Assembly: GCF_014773435.2 (NCBI RefSeq)
Contig: NZ_JACXAG020000001.1
Span: 558,001-622,000, forward strand
Length of the DNA: 64,000 nucleotides
From: Polycladospora coralii
Lineage (GTDB): Bacteria; Bacillota; Bacilli; Thermoactinomycetales; Thermoactinomycetaceae
Direction of reading: 5' to 3'
The position numbers were made by a program, and so were the translations under genes. Every line of letters begins with the position of its first letter. Position 1 is the stretch's first letter. Below, one piece after another: positions 8,858-17,790 of the stretch. The notes below the pieces were generated by a model. The model did not search any database. It worked only from the letters and a program-made list of their open reading frames with translations, and had not been told where the DNA came from.

Positions 8858-9745
8858 TTAGCTTACGGGTGGCTGTTGATTCACTTTTTCCTTAAAATAG
8901 GTGTCTAAGTGATGGGTACCAAATTGCGGCGCCACCATGTCACGTGTCACGCCCGCATAAAAAAACTGGGCTAAGGTATGGATTCTCGAACCTAGAAGAC
9001 GGGAAGCCACAACCGCTACTTTCAAAATATTTTGTGGAATGTGTGTTACTTTTGCTTGTTTTCCAGTTGCTTCTACTGCGAGTTGCGCCAATTGCTGATG
9101 CTGATAAATAACAGGTCCACCAATATCTAATATCGCATGATGCTGTACATCTAGCACTTCGGCACAGTAGTTCGCCAAATCTTGACCATGTATAGGATTT
9201 AGTCGATAAGCACCCGAGCCGATCAAGTAGACTCTTCCTTTTTCAGCCATATCTAAGTAAGCGGTCAAATCAGAAAAATAGCCAGTTGGTTTTATGATGA
9301 TAAAGTCGAGAGAGGCGTTTTTTAAAGCGGTGGCAAAAGCTTCTTTGGCTTTGGTTAAGTTGTTATTCAACTGTTCTGCCTGAAAGGCATGTATGTACAT
9401 CATTTGTTTCACTTGAGCTTGCTCTGCTTCTCGTAATAAGTTTAAATTTCCTTGATAATCTACATCCCAAAAGGTTTGTTTCCCGATTTGGCGGGTAATG
9501 CCAACGGCTGAACAAACAAAGTCGATACCTTCACATACACCAGTAAGCGTGGCTGGATCACAAACGTCTCCAATGTGGACTTCATCTGCTAAGTGGGCGA
9601 TGGCAGGAGACGCAAATGGTCCCTTCTCTTTTAACCGCTTCTCATTTCGCACTAGGACATGCACTTCATATCCTTTCGTTTTAAAGGTTTGTACCAAATA
9701 ACGCCCCAAATAACCCGTTGCTCCTGCTATTAATATCTTTTTCAA
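8858..9745 (-). CDS. NAD(P)-binding epimerase / NmrA-like SDR protein
   Basis: Atypical short-chain dehydrogenase of about 295 residues. The N-terminal dinucleotide motif is ILIAGATGYLGRYLV, followed by HIGDVCDPATLTGVCEG and DFVCSAVGI. Later segments are FIIIKPTGYFSD and ILDIGGPVIY. NmrA-like members often bind NADP without classical dehydrogenase activity, and the substrate is unknown. The start is TTG at 9745 with GGAGG 9 nt upstream; a more distal start would add 51 residues without an obvious domain. Confidence 0.85.
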   Translation of the reverse strand: MKKILIAGATGYLGRYLVQTFKTKGYEVHVLVRNEKRLKEKGPFASPAIAHLADEVHIGDVCDPATLTGVCEGIDFVCSAVGITRQIGKQTFWDVDYQGNLNLLREAEQAQVKQMMYIHAFQAEQLNNNLTKAKEAFATALKNASLDFIIIKPTGYFSDLTAYLDMAEKGRVYLIGSGAYRLNPIHGQDLANYCAEVLDVQHHAILDIGGPVIYQHQQLAQLAVEATGKQAKVTHIPQNILKVAVVASRLLGSRIHTLAQFFYAGVTRDMVAPQFGTHHLDTYFKEKVNQQPPVS

Positions 9746-9941
9746 TAAGATTGTCCTCCTACTATCATTCAAGTGTGTCGGTTTGCATGATTTTTCTATG
9801 AGTAGTTGAAAAATCATGATCCTCAACTTCAGTTGAAATTGATTTATAAAGGGATATTCATCGAGACAAGCGCTCAAACCATTTTCTGATTGTTTCATAT
9901 AGTATCATATATTCATATTATGATAAGAAAGGATGTTCACA

Positions 9942-10217
9942 TTGCAAAATTTAAAAGCATGTGGCATTGGTAACAATATCCGTGTAGTTAATGTATCGAA
10001 CGGTCAAAGACAAGTATGTTGCGGAGGGGCAAACCCACGAAATATACGCACAATTCCGGTTAATCCTGGTGATTTTTATATTGTCGTATGTCGCGTTAAT
10101 CCCACGCTCCCGCCACTAATCACCCTCGTAACCAATGGCAGACCTGTTCGAAATCGTGGTGTGATCAACCTGCGATTAGCAACATGTATTACGTTTACCC
10201 CTACTAGATTTAGTTAA
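9942..10217 (+). CDS. Small hypothetical protein
   Basis: About 91 residues with a VCCGG Cys pair, many Asn/Arg residues and beta-strand-like segments (IRVVNVSNGQRQVCCGG; NPGDFYIVVCRV). AAAGGA at 9928-9933 is spaced 8 nt from TTG 9942; the in-frame ATG at 9933 overlaps that site and is less likely. The family is not recognised. Compact Cys- and Gly-containing proteins of this type occur among spore-surface proteins, but that is only a suggestion. Confidence 0.5.
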   Translation: MQNLKACGIGNNIRVVNVSNGQRQVCCGGANPRNIRTIPVNPGDFYIVVCRVNPTLPPLITLVTNGRPVRNRGVINLRLATCITFTPTRFS

Positions 10218-10232
10218 CATCTTACACAAATA

Positions 10233-10275
10233 GTGAAAAAAGCGTGAGGGTACACACGTCCTTATGCTTTTTTCA
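10233..10275. terminator. Bidirectional terminator
   Basis: Stem GTGAAAAAAGC / GCTTTTTTCAC with a further partly paired TGAGG/TCCTTA segment and a loop of about 9 nt. The A- and T-runs inside the stem allow it to end transcripts from both the 9942 gene and the minus-strand mutS2 unit. Confidence 0.7.
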
Positions 10276-10356
10276 CGCATTGAAGAAAAACCAAATTAAT
10301 CCCACGATAAAGAAAAGCAACGAGATGCTTCCTAATATGGGCGGGAGATACTTCAT
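10273..10356 (-). CDS. 27-residue membrane micropeptide behind mutS2
   Basis: ATG at 10356, TGA at 10275-10273. The translation begins MKYLPPILGSISLLFF, continues IVGLIWFFFNA, and forms a single hydrophobic span. AGGTGA lies 6-7 nt before the ATG. It starts 15 nt after the mutS2 stop codon and ends at the terminator stem. Similar one-span micropeptides are common in Bacillales; no function can be assigned. Confidence 0.5.
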   Translation of the reverse strand: MKYLPPILGSISLLFFIVGLIWFFFNA

Positions 10357-10371
10357 ATTGGTCACCTACTT

Positions 10372-12732
10372 TTATGATAGTTCAATCACCGTTACACCAG
10401 ATCCACCTTCGCCTTGGCTTCCGAGACGCATGCTTTTAATATTACGATGGCTACGAAGAAAATCCTGTATACCAGCACGTAATGCACCTGTGCCTTTACC
10501 GTGAATCAGGCTTACTTGTTTATATCCTGCCAATATGGCATCATCTACATATTTATCAATATCACCGATCGCTTCTTCGACAAGCTTTCCACGTAAGTCG
10601 AGCTCTGGTCTTACATGCTCCTTGGAACGAGTAATGGAGGTTAGCCCTTTCGCTTTTTTCTTTGTTTGCGGCTTAGATGCTTTTTTCTCCAAATCATGCC
10701 GATTTACTTTTGTCTTTAAAAAGCCAATCTGAACTTGAAAGACGTGATCGCTTTGCTTTGAAACGATTGTTCCCGTCTGACCAAGCGACAAGACCAACAC
10801 TTCATCTCCCACGTCGATTTGATCATGGGTCTTTCCTCTTCTTTGCTTCTGCGGTAGCTCCAGTTCAGGCACAGCTGCTTCTAATCGTTTCTTCGCTTCA
10901 GTCAACTGATGCTCTTTTAACTGATCCGGACGTTCTTTAGCCCACTGACGGAGTTGTTTCAATAAATCTTCAGATTCACGTGTCGCTTCATTTACGATTT
11001 GACGGGCCTCTTGTCTCGCTTTTTCTTTTAACTTCGCTTTTTCTTCATCCCATGCTTCTACTTTGGCCATCCATTCTTGATAATGTTTTTCAGTTTCTTC
11101 ACGTAAGCGCGTGGCTTCCTGTCGATCTACTTCTGCCTGCTTTCGATCAGTAGCGAGTAGCGTAATCATATCTTCTAAGCGGTTTTCATCGGAAGATAAT
11201 TGTTGTTTAGCCGCTTGAATGATCCATTCTGGTAATCCCAGGCGATTGGAAATGGCAAAAGCCTTACTTTTTCCTGGTACCCCGACCAATAGCCGATAAG
11301 TAGGGCTTAAAGTTTCCACATCAAATTCGACGCTTGCATTAAGGGCTTGTGGATGAGAGTGAGCAAATAATTTTAGTTCACTATAGTGTGTAGTGGCAAT
11401 AACTGTGCTACCTTGTCCCATTATTTCTTCTAAAATGGCGATGGCAAGTGCCGCTCCCTCTGTGGGATCTGTTCCGGCTCCTAGTTCATCTAAGAGTACG
11501 AGGCTATGCCCTTCTACCGCTTTTAGAATACGTATAATATTAGTTAAGTGACCTGAAAATGTACTTAAACTTTGCTCAATACTTTGTTCGTCCCCAATAT
11601 CAGCATATATCCCAGCAAAAACAGGCATCAAACTCTCTTCTTCTGCTGGAATCGGAAATCCACACTGTGTCATGAGTGCCAGTAATCCAATCGTTTTAAG
11701 CGTAACTGTTTTTCCACCTGTATTAGGCCCCGTAATGATAAGTGCATGTTGTTCATCGTTTAATTCAATGCTAGTGGGCACGACTTCATCAGCAGGAATT
11801 AAAGGATGTCTTGCTTGCTTTAAGCGTAAGGTACGATTGGATGTCAGTACAGGACAAACCGCTTTCGCTACATATGCATAGCGTGCTTTAGCAAATATAA
11901 AATCAACATGAGCCAAAATACTTAAATTTTGCATCAGCCCATCTGCTACCTCTGCAACTTGTCCCGTCAAAATGGATAAGATACGTTCTACTTCTCTTTC
12001 CTCTTCCAATTCTTTTTCGCGTAGGCGGTTATTAAGTTGAACAACTGCTTCTGGTTCTATGAATAAAGTGGCGCCGGACGCTGATTGGTCATGAACGAGT
12101 CCACCGAAAGCAGAACGATACTCTTGCTTAACAGGAATAACATAACGATCATAACGCTGTGTGATAATAGCCTCTTGCATCATTTTCTGGTAATTGGAAT
12201 TGCGTAAGATTTGCTGTAGGGTTTGGTTCACTTGTTGTCGATATTGGGCGATCGCTCGCCTTACTTTGGCGAGTGCTGGACTAGCTTGATCTACGACAAA
12301 TCCTTGCTCATCAATACTGACTGTTAGACTCTCCTCTAGATGATCGAGGCTTTCGATTCCTTCAGTTAAGGAACGAAGCAAAGGAAGTTCAGCCACCTCA
12401 ATTTCAACTTGCCTGACGGTCGATTTCACCCTGCGACCAGCAGAAATTGTACTGGAAACCTCCAATAGCTCGGTCTCAGATAATATCCCACCAATCGTCG
12501 ACCGCTTAACCTGTGGGAGAACATTACGAATGCCACCTAATGACATCTCCCCTTTTAAACGCAAGAAGTCGATTCCTTCTTGTGTAGCTTGTAGGCGTTC
12601 TTTTACTTCTATATATGTAGACGAAGGCGTGATTTCTTCCACTTTTTCTTTTCCAAGCAAAGTAGAAGCTTGTTCTTTTAATAAATCTTTTACTTGATTA
12701 AACTCAAGCGGATTTAACATCCAATGCTCCAC
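10372..12732 (-). CDS. mutS2: Endonuclease MutS2
   Basis: MutS2 is a MutS paralogue that acts in recombination control and on stalled, collided ribosomes. At 786 residues it is full length. The ATPase is visible: Walker A ITGPNTGGKTVTLKTIG near residue 333, LVLLDELGAGTDPTEGAALA as Walker B and signature, and TTHYSELK. A long coiled coil follows (about residues 510-620, rich in E/K/R). The C-terminal Smr nuclease domain contains ELDLRGKLVEEA and LIHGKGTGALRAG. The GTG start at 12732 has GAGGAG 7 nt upstream. Confidence 0.97.
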   Translation of the reverse strand: MEHWMLNPLEFNQVKDLLKEQASTLLGKEKVEEITPSSTYIEVKERLQATQEGIDFLRLKGEMSLGGIRNVLPQVKRSTIGGILSETELLEVSSTISAGRRVKSTVRQVEIEVAELPLLRSLTEGIESLDHLEESLTVSIDEQGFVVDQASPALAKVRRAIAQYRQQVNQTLQQILRNSNYQKMMQEAIITQRYDRYVIPVKQEYRSAFGGLVHDQSASGATLFIEPEAVVQLNNRLREKELEEEREVERILSILTGQVAEVADGLMQNLSILAHVDFIFAKARYAYVAKAVCPVLTSNRTLRLKQARHPLIPADEVVPTSIELNDEQHALIITGPNTGGKTVTLKTIGLLALMTQCGFPIPAEEESLMPVFAGIYADIGDEQSIEQSLSTFSGHLTNIIRILKAVEGHSLVLLDELGAGTDPTEGAALAIAILEEIMGQGSTVIATTHYSELKLFAHSHPQALNASVEFDVETLSPTYRLLVGVPGKSKAFAISNRLGLPEWIIQAAKQQLSSDENRLEDMITLLATDRKQAEVDRQEATRLREETEKHYQEWMAKVEAWDEEKAKLKEKARQEARQIVNEATRESEDLLKQLRQWAKERPDQLKEHQLTEAKKRLEAAVPELELPQKQRRGKTHDQIDVGDEVLVLSLGQTGTIVSKQSDHVFQVQIGFLKTKVNRHDLEKKASKPQTKKKAKGLTSITRSKEHVRPELDLRGKLVEEAIGDIDKYVDDAILAGYKQVSLIHGKGTGALRAGIQDFLRSHRNIKSMRLGSQGEGGSGVTVIELS

Positions 12733-12750
12733 ATCGATTCTCCTCTATCT

Positions 12751-12822
12751 TGATCTTTGAGGTGGTTTCAGACCTCCACCCGATTCCCCGATGTTTCAGC
12801 CTTGACTGAAACGAGTTCACTT
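12751..12822 (+). repeat. Dispersed hairpin repeat, copy B
   Basis: Two hairpins in tandem. GAGGT...ACCTC/CCACC at 12759-12780 is followed by GATGTTTCAGCCTTGACTG at 12790-12808, whose palindrome GTTTCAG/CTGAAAC (12793-12799 and 12806-12812) is nearly identical to the copy at 58692-58713. It lies just upstream of the mutS2 start. Confidence 0.65.
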
Positions 12823-12894
12823 CATCTATCTCTCAGTATAACACGACATCTTTCACGTAAAAAATTTCTTTTGGGTTAGAATAATATCAACTAT

Positions 12895-13260
12895 ATGGTA
12901 ACGAAGGATGCGATCACCGTGTTTATATTTAAGCTACTCTTTCGCTTTTGCGGCGTAGTCTTATCGATCGAGGTTTTAAAACCGATCATTCCCAACATGA
13001 AAAGCACACCTCTCACGACTATTTTAGCTGCGTTGTTTATTATGCTACTAGGTGCTTCGATCGAGTTGATTAGTGGGGGCTCTCTCTCTCCTTTTGCACG
13101 TGCGATCATTGGCACATTTAGCTCTGCTTTCACCTTTTGGCTCTATGCATTTTTTAGTGCTACGCTTGATATTCCTTTATTCGCTATCGCATTTCTCGCC
13201 ATTTGGATTGGCTTGTTTGACTTATTTGCACCTACTGGAGCTCGCTATGCAAAACCTTAG
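12895..13260 (+). CDS. Predicted four-span membrane protein
   Basis: A 121-residue, very hydrophobic protein with about three or four spans (for example TTILAALFIMLLGASIELI and FAIAFLAIWIGLFDLFAP). It has a short polar N-terminus and ends in a basic tail. No clear ribosome-binding site precedes the ATG, so the start is uncertain. I do not recognise the family. It has its own promoter region, divergent from mutS2, and a good terminator behind it. Confidence 0.6.
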   Translation: MVTKDAITVFIFKLLFRFCGVVLSIEVLKPIIPNMKSTPLTTILAALFIMLLGASIELISGGSLSPFARAIIGTFSSAFTFWLYAFFSATLDIPLFAIAFLAIWIGLFDLFAPTGARYAKP

Positions 13261-13263
13261 AGA

Positions 13264-13303
13264 AAAGGCTCTTCCACTGAATTGAGTCAGAAGAAGAGCC
13301 TTT
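13264..13303. terminator. Bidirectional terminator
   Basis: Stem AAAGGCTCTT / AAGAGCCTTT with A and T flanks between the convergent membrane-protein gene and sleB. It can serve both strands. Confidence 0.75.
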
Positions 13304-13306
13304 ACC

Positions 13307-14308
13307 TTATTTCATGAAAATATGTTTCCCAATCGTTTTAATTTGGGGACGGCTCCAGATCCATTTAGAAGTAGCACGATCTGGGTTAAAGTAGTAGACC
13401 GCTCCTTCGGCTGGATCCCATCCATTTAATGCATCCATCACTGCTTTACGAGCGGTATCATTAGGAGGCAAGTTTATTTGCCCGTCTGCTACTGCTTCAA
13501 ACGCTAGTGGCTGATAAATGATCCCCGAAATCGTATTAGGAAATTGCTGACTTTCTAACCGATTTAAGATTACAGCTGCAATCGCAACTTGTCCAACATA
13601 TGGTTCTCCTCGTCCTTCCGCATACACGGCCTGTGCCAGTAGCTGGATATCAGCTTGACTCATGCCAGCTGATGACTTCGGTACAGGAGGCTTATTCGTC
13701 TTGGGCGAGGATGGGGTCGCTTTTGGAGGTGCATATTTCGTCGTTGCCGCTTTCAGTTTCGACAATGTTTTTGCACCCACGATACCATCAATTTTCAATC
13801 CAAACTCGTACTGGAACAATCGTACAGCCTTCTGTGTCCGATCACCAAACTGGCCATCAATCTTACCTGTGAAAAAACCTAAGTATTTCAGTCGCCCTTG
13901 AATATCATACACATTCCCACCTGAATCTCCTCTTTTTATCTTGGGCGAGGGGAACCTTTTCTCAATCTTAGATGGATGGTAATCGTTCGTCGCTTTTCTT
14001 AACTTTTTCCAAGTCTCATTTCCTACAATACCGTCAATCGGTAATCCAAATTCATATTGGAATAGACGTACGGCTTTATAAGTTCTATCTCTAAATTTCC
14101 CATCTACATCTCCCGTGTAAAACCCTAAGTATTTCAACCTCCCTTGTAAATCCCATACATCTCCACCTGTCGATCCTTTTTCGAGATGGATTTTCGTATA
14201 AGCGTACTCAGGATTCATTGCTGAGATTACCTTTCCTTCACCAACTACAATAAATCCCACGATTGTGATGAGAGTCAAGGTAATATACCAATAGCGCATA
14301 TGCATCAT
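13307..14308 (-). CDS. sleB: SleB-type spore cortex-lytic hydrolase with two peptidoglycan-binding domains
   Basis: SleB enzymes are lytic transglycosylases that degrade the muramic-lactam cortex during germination. The 333-residue protein has a membrane or signal segment (YWYITLTLITIVGFIVVG) and two PG_binding_1 repeats (about residues 44-105 and 122-180, each with DLQGRLKYLGF or IQGRLKYLGF and AVRLFQYEFGL). A Pro/Lys linker leads to a Hydrolase_2 domain (QLLAQAVYAEGRGEPYVG, with the catalytic Glu in AEGRGEP). Most SleB proteins have one binding repeat, so the duplication is notable. The start at 14308 has GGAAAGGG upstream, and a sigma-G-like promoter lies at 14342-14371. Confidence 0.9.
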   Translation of the reverse strand: MMHMRYWYITLTLITIVGFIVVGEGKVISAMNPEYAYTKIHLEKGSTGGDVWDLQGRLKYLGFYTGDVDGKFRDRTYKAVRLFQYEFGLPIDGIVGNETWKKLRKATNDYHPSKIEKRFPSPKIKRGDSGGNVYDIQGRLKYLGFFTGKIDGQFGDRTQKAVRLFQYEFGLKIDGIVGAKTLSKLKAATTKYAPPKATPSSPKTNKPPVPKSSAGMSQADIQLLAQAVYAEGRGEPYVGQVAIAAVILNRLESQQFPNTISGIIYQPLAFEAVADGQINLPPNDTARKAVMDALNGWDPAEGAVYYFNPDRATSKWIWSRPQIKTIGKHIFMK

Positions 14309-14341
14309 GATTCAACCCTTTCCAGGTTGGAATTATGATGT

Positions 14342-14371
14342 TATTATGTGAAGATCCAATTGATCTATGCA
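14342..14371 (-). promoter_or_regulatory. Sigma-G-like promoter of sleB
   Basis: Read on the minus strand: TGCATA (14371-14366), 17 nt, CATAATA (14348-14342), 33 nt before the sleB start. This closely matches forespore sigma-G/F promoters (gMATA, 17-18 nt, CATnMTA). The -35 box touches the end of the preceding M16 gene, so sleB probably has its own forespore promoter and is not part of the biosynthetic operon. Confidence 0.7.
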
Positions 14372-15606
14372 TGTTCAAGTGGAAAAATATGAACAGCATG
14401 TGTATGCTTTGCATTCATGTGAGATTCCACATAGGATTGTACTTGCGTGAGCTCTATTTTCTCTACCGTAGGAATAAGGGACTCAAAATCATATCCTTTT
14501 ACCTGATAGGCAGCGGTGTGCAAACTAAAGCGACGTAAAACATCTCGCTCCTGAAAAAAATAACTAATCACTTCTTTTTTTCCATCCACTAATTCTGCTT
14601 GTGTCACACCCCTATGCCTCACCCGCTCTATATATTTTTCGAAGTGATCATAAAACGTCTCAAGATCAAATACGTATCCAGCTATGGTTCCGTATCCATA
14701 TGCCAGATGCTGTCGATAATCGTAATGAAAATTTTGTGCAAACCATTCATCAGCAATTCCTCGCTGCACAAAGGATGTATGCTTGCCAAATAGTGTCGCT
14801 AATGTAACTTGGGCTACACACATCTGTTCAAAAGTTACGTTTTGCTCACGATATCCCCACCGTATAAACGGTACGGGTACAGGTAAATGTAACACGGTCG
14901 GAGACACCTTTTTTGATGTAGAGGCGGATTCCATACAAATCGAGTATGAGGTTTGATGCTCTGTCTTTGATACACCAAGGGATTCTAATGTCTGCATCAT
15001 GATAGACGCTTCGATATCTCCCACGATCAGTAATTGCATATGTTCCGGCTGATAAAAAGTGTGGTAGGCATGCTCGAGTTGATGGCGCTGTATCTGTTTC
15101 ACACTTTCTGTCGTACCCGCAATATCAACAGATAGTGGGTGCATGCTCCCATACATCCCTTCCGTCCACTGCTGCATCGATATCGTAGCGAAATCTTCTT
15201 GAAATAAGTCGATTTCCGATTGAATCACTTGACGTTCTTTTTCAACCAGTGCATCGCTAAAGGCGAGATTCGTTAAGCCCTTAACTAAAAAAGAGAGATG
15301 CTGTTGAACGGAGTCCGTACAAGCCAATTCATAAATCGTCATATCATGCGTTGTAAGTGCCGATGCTTCTGCACCACTTGAAAGCACATGGGTGTTCATC
15401 CCCGAAGCTTCAAAGACAAGATGTTCTAAGAAATGTGCGAGTCCCGCAGGGGTTTTTATGTCATCTGTAGTGGCGGTGGATCGAAAAGTCCGATGGACAG
15501 AACCAAAAGGGACAACCATCGTGAGAACGGTATGCTTATACCCTTTCTTAGGGATAAAAGACACACGTAATCCATTATCTAAGCGAAATGTTTTGGTCGC
15601 CATCAT
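14365..15606 (-). CDS. M16 zinc metallopeptidase, catalytic subunit
   Basis: Member of the M16 (insulinase/pitrilysin, YmfH/AlbF-like) family, 413 residues. The inverted zinc motif HFLEH is at about residues 58-62, and the third ligand Glu lies in QSEIDLF near residue 131. The C-terminal half has the usual second M16 fold. It overlaps the preceding gene by 4 nt (ATGA) and closes the biosynthetic operon. AlbF/AlbE and PqqF/PqqG pairs mature ribosomal peptides, so processing of the Lys/Ala repeat protein is the natural hypothesis. The substrate is not proved. Confidence 0.88.
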   Translation of the reverse strand: MMATKTFRLDNGLRVSFIPKKGYKHTVLTMVVPFGSVHRTFRSTATTDDIKTPAGLAHFLEHLVFEASGMNTHVLSSGAEASALTTHDMTIYELACTDSVQQHLSFLVKGLTNLAFSDALVEKERQVIQSEIDLFQEDFATISMQQWTEGMYGSMHPLSVDIAGTTESVKQIQRHQLEHAYHTFYQPEHMQLLIVGDIEASIMMQTLESLGVSKTEHQTSYSICMESASTSKKVSPTVLHLPVPVPFIRWGYREQNVTFEQMCVAQVTLATLFGKHTSFVQRGIADEWFAQNFHYDYRQHLAYGYGTIAGYVFDLETFYDHFEKYIERVRHRGVTQAELVDGKKEVISYFFQERDVLRRFSLHTAAYQVKGYDFESLIPTVEKIELTQVQSYVESHMNAKHTHAVHIFPLEHA

Positions 15607-16802
15607 GATCCGCCCCCTTCCTTTCCACTCAAATGATATATGGTGTGAAGATTCAAATTTTTAAAAATTTCTAACATGTCTTCCTGGTTACAATGAAGCA
15701 AAATTTCTTCATATGAAGTATCTAGTGAATCGATACCCGTTATATAATGGTTACGCGCAATAGCCAACCACTTATCTGGCAAATCATATCCCATTGCTAA
15801 GTAATGCATTGTTTTCCCTTTTGCAAAATGCCATTCTTGTTCTGAAAATTCCCCTGCTTGTATGGACTCCACATGTTTAAGGATTAAATCTGTGACGTTT
15901 TGTCGCTTTTCATCCGGTACACTCGTCTTGATGAGCACGATTTGATGCAACAAATCTAATTCTACAAAGATATAATAAACAAGCCCTTCTTCACGACGTA
16001 AAACTCGATTTAATCGTTGATTCAACATCGATGTAACCAAAAACAACAAGGGATAGTTTTGATCGCATAATGGACGCGTCAAATTTAATCCTAAGATAAG
16101 CCGTGTCTGTTTGATCGGCATCTGTTCATAAATGACTTGCGGTGTTGTTTGTTTTTTGACTGGTTTATGTAGCGCAATCGCTTTTACACGGCGCATGTTT
16201 CGGGACGTTTCAAGCACTTCGCTCTGTACCTGCCCAATCCTTTGAAACAAGACAGGTGTAGCGTGAACAAGCTTTTGCTGTAATTGATATAAAGATTGCG
16301 AAGTAACGCCTTCTAACGATGTCAACTGATCCGCTTTCTTCTGGTTTACGAAACCTGTCATATAAGCCATACATCGATTTTTAGCATATTGTGTCAGATT
16401 GTGGGTAGGCGCATCACTTGTATATCGAAGGATTTGCTTTTCCTCCTCGATCTCATGCTCATGTAACACAGGCGCAAAAAATAGATCGAGCAATACATTT
16501 CCGATCTCATGCTGATCCACTGGGGTTGTATACGAATGTGGAAATGAAACCCAACCTGTATATGAGCGGATATTTTCTCCTATCTGGTCATAATACGTTT
16601 GGAGCGGGGTACAATAGTGATGAACTAGTTTTCGTTGCACCGCAAGGGGGGAGGGATATTGCTTACTTCCTTTTTTCAAGACGGCACAAAGTAACTTAAA
16701 TAGGGTTTCATCATATTGCGTTACATCACAAAAAGCAGTTACGGCAAAATAGTTACTCTCAAACTTACTCGTTTCGATCGTTTGCAGATCAACCCCTATC
16801 AT
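15603..16802 (-). CDS. M16-family peptidase-like subunit without zinc motif
   Basis: M16-fold protein of 399 residues (YmfF/AlbE-like). Family hallmarks are LAVQRKLVHHYCTPLQTYYD near the N-terminus and PIKQTRLILGLNLTRPL later. The HxxEH zinc motif is absent from the position where the partner has HFLEH. M16B enzymes often work as heterodimers of one catalytic and one non-catalytic subunit, and this pair has that arrangement. The start (ATGA) overlaps the acyltransferase stop. Confidence 0.85.
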   Translation of the reverse strand: MIGVDLQTIETSKFESNYFAVTAFCDVTQYDETLFKLLCAVLKKGSKQYPSPLAVQRKLVHHYCTPLQTYYDQIGENIRSYTGWVSFPHSYTTPVDQHEIGNVLLDLFFAPVLHEHEIEEEKQILRYTSDAPTHNLTQYAKNRCMAYMTGFVNQKKADQLTSLEGVTSQSLYQLQQKLVHATPVLFQRIGQVQSEVLETSRNMRRVKAIALHKPVKKQTTPQVIYEQMPIKQTRLILGLNLTRPLCDQNYPLLFLVTSMLNQRLNRVLRREEGLVYYIFVELDLLHQIVLIKTSVPDEKRQNVTDLILKHVESIQAGEFSEQEWHFAKGKTMHYLAMGYDLPDKWLAIARNHYITGIDSLDTSYEEILLHCNQEDMLEIFKNLNLHTIYHLSGKEGGGS

Positions 16803-17776
16803 ATCTGCCCCACACCTGCTTCCAATTCATACAAGGTTCCGGTCTTTAAATTTATTCCCAGTTGCATCTCCCCTGGTACATATTTACTAAACCAATCAAT
16901 ATGGGTTTGTGAAGGTGTTTCTGAGAGGGATGCGTGCCATTTCACAATACGCATGTGATGACGATCCCACAAACGCCACTGTTCCGGTTGTTTGCGAACC
17001 GCTTCCCGAAAAACCGCATATACACGTTCACAAGATGATGATAGATTATCCGTCATTTGAATCGGCTTATGAAATTTTATGCGCGCGTTCCCTTCAGGGG
17101 TAAGAGACATGACAACCGGGCAAGCTTTTGCGCCAGTTTGTTGTAATATACGAAAGATCCCACTTCTCGTCTGCATCTCTGACGATAAAAACGGTAATGA
17201 AATGGGATTATTGTCCGTATTGTAACCGCTAAATCCATCTAAATATAGAGAAAAGGCACCTTTGTTTTTCAAAATCTTATATAATTGTAGCCCAATCATT
17301 TGTTGTTCGGAATTGATTAGTTGAACGCCTGCTCGCTGCCGAATTTGATCCCAATAAGAAAAAGACTTTTCTTGCTTAAAGGCCGTCCCATCTACTACTT
17401 GATAAAATGGACTTCGATTTTTTTTTGTGTGTAAGGCCTCTACGATCACTTCCATGATATGACGAACAAAGCCATAGTGCCAGGTTAAAAAGACGCCACC
17501 ATCGGTCAATATTTCATCCACATACTCATGGCCTTCAATCTCATCCCAACCCGTATAAAGCTCAGGTTGTTCACGTAGACGATCAACTACTTTTAAAAAA
17601 GCAAGATGATCCAGCCATATGTCTTCAATTGATTTATCTGGATTAATAGGTAATAGCTCTTGCGTAATATTCATCAGTGCATAAAAATATCCCAAATAAA
17701 TGCCTGACTCTTTTTGTGGTGGAATGGTCTCATATACTTCTGCACGACACGCTTCATACAACGCTTGATATCCCAT
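16799..17776 (-). CDS. LpxL/HtrB-like lysophospholipid-type acyltransferase
   Basis: A 325-residue protein resembling the LpxL/HtrB acyltransferase group, which uses acyl-ACP donors. Family-like parts are VFLTWHYGFVRHIMEV near residue 100, GAFSLYLDGFSGY, and a later SLPFLSSEMQTRSGIF followed by TGAKACPVV. The usual HX4D/E dyad is altered: His100 is followed by YGFV and then Arg, so catalysis or acceptor may differ. It sits in a Gram-positive operon with an ACP and KAS enzymes, so lipid A is not the acceptor. AGGAGGAGA precedes the ATG at 17776. Confidence 0.7.
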   Translation of the reverse strand: MGYQALYEACRAEVYETIPPQKESGIYLGYFYALMNITQELLPINPDKSIEDIWLDHLAFLKVVDRLREQPELYTGWDEIEGHEYVDEILTDGGVFLTWHYGFVRHIMEVIVEALHTKKNRSPFYQVVDGTAFKQEKSFSYWDQIRQRAGVQLINSEQQMIGLQLYKILKNKGAFSLYLDGFSGYNTDNNPISLPFLSSEMQTRSGIFRILQQTGAKACPVVMSLTPEGNARIKFHKPIQMTDNLSSSCERVYAVFREAVRKQPEQWRLWDRHHMRIVKWHASLSETPSQTHIDWFSKYVPGEMQLGINLKTGTLYELEAGVGQI

Positions 17777-17790
17777 CCTTCTCTCTCCTC

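Noticed and set aside
12891-13133. Minus-strand ORF opposite the small membrane protein
   Set aside because: Shadow; the plus-strand product has membrane spans and a following terminator.
13307-14308. sleB as the last gene of the biosynthetic operon
   Set aside because: It is a germination enzyme with its own sigma-G-like promoter.
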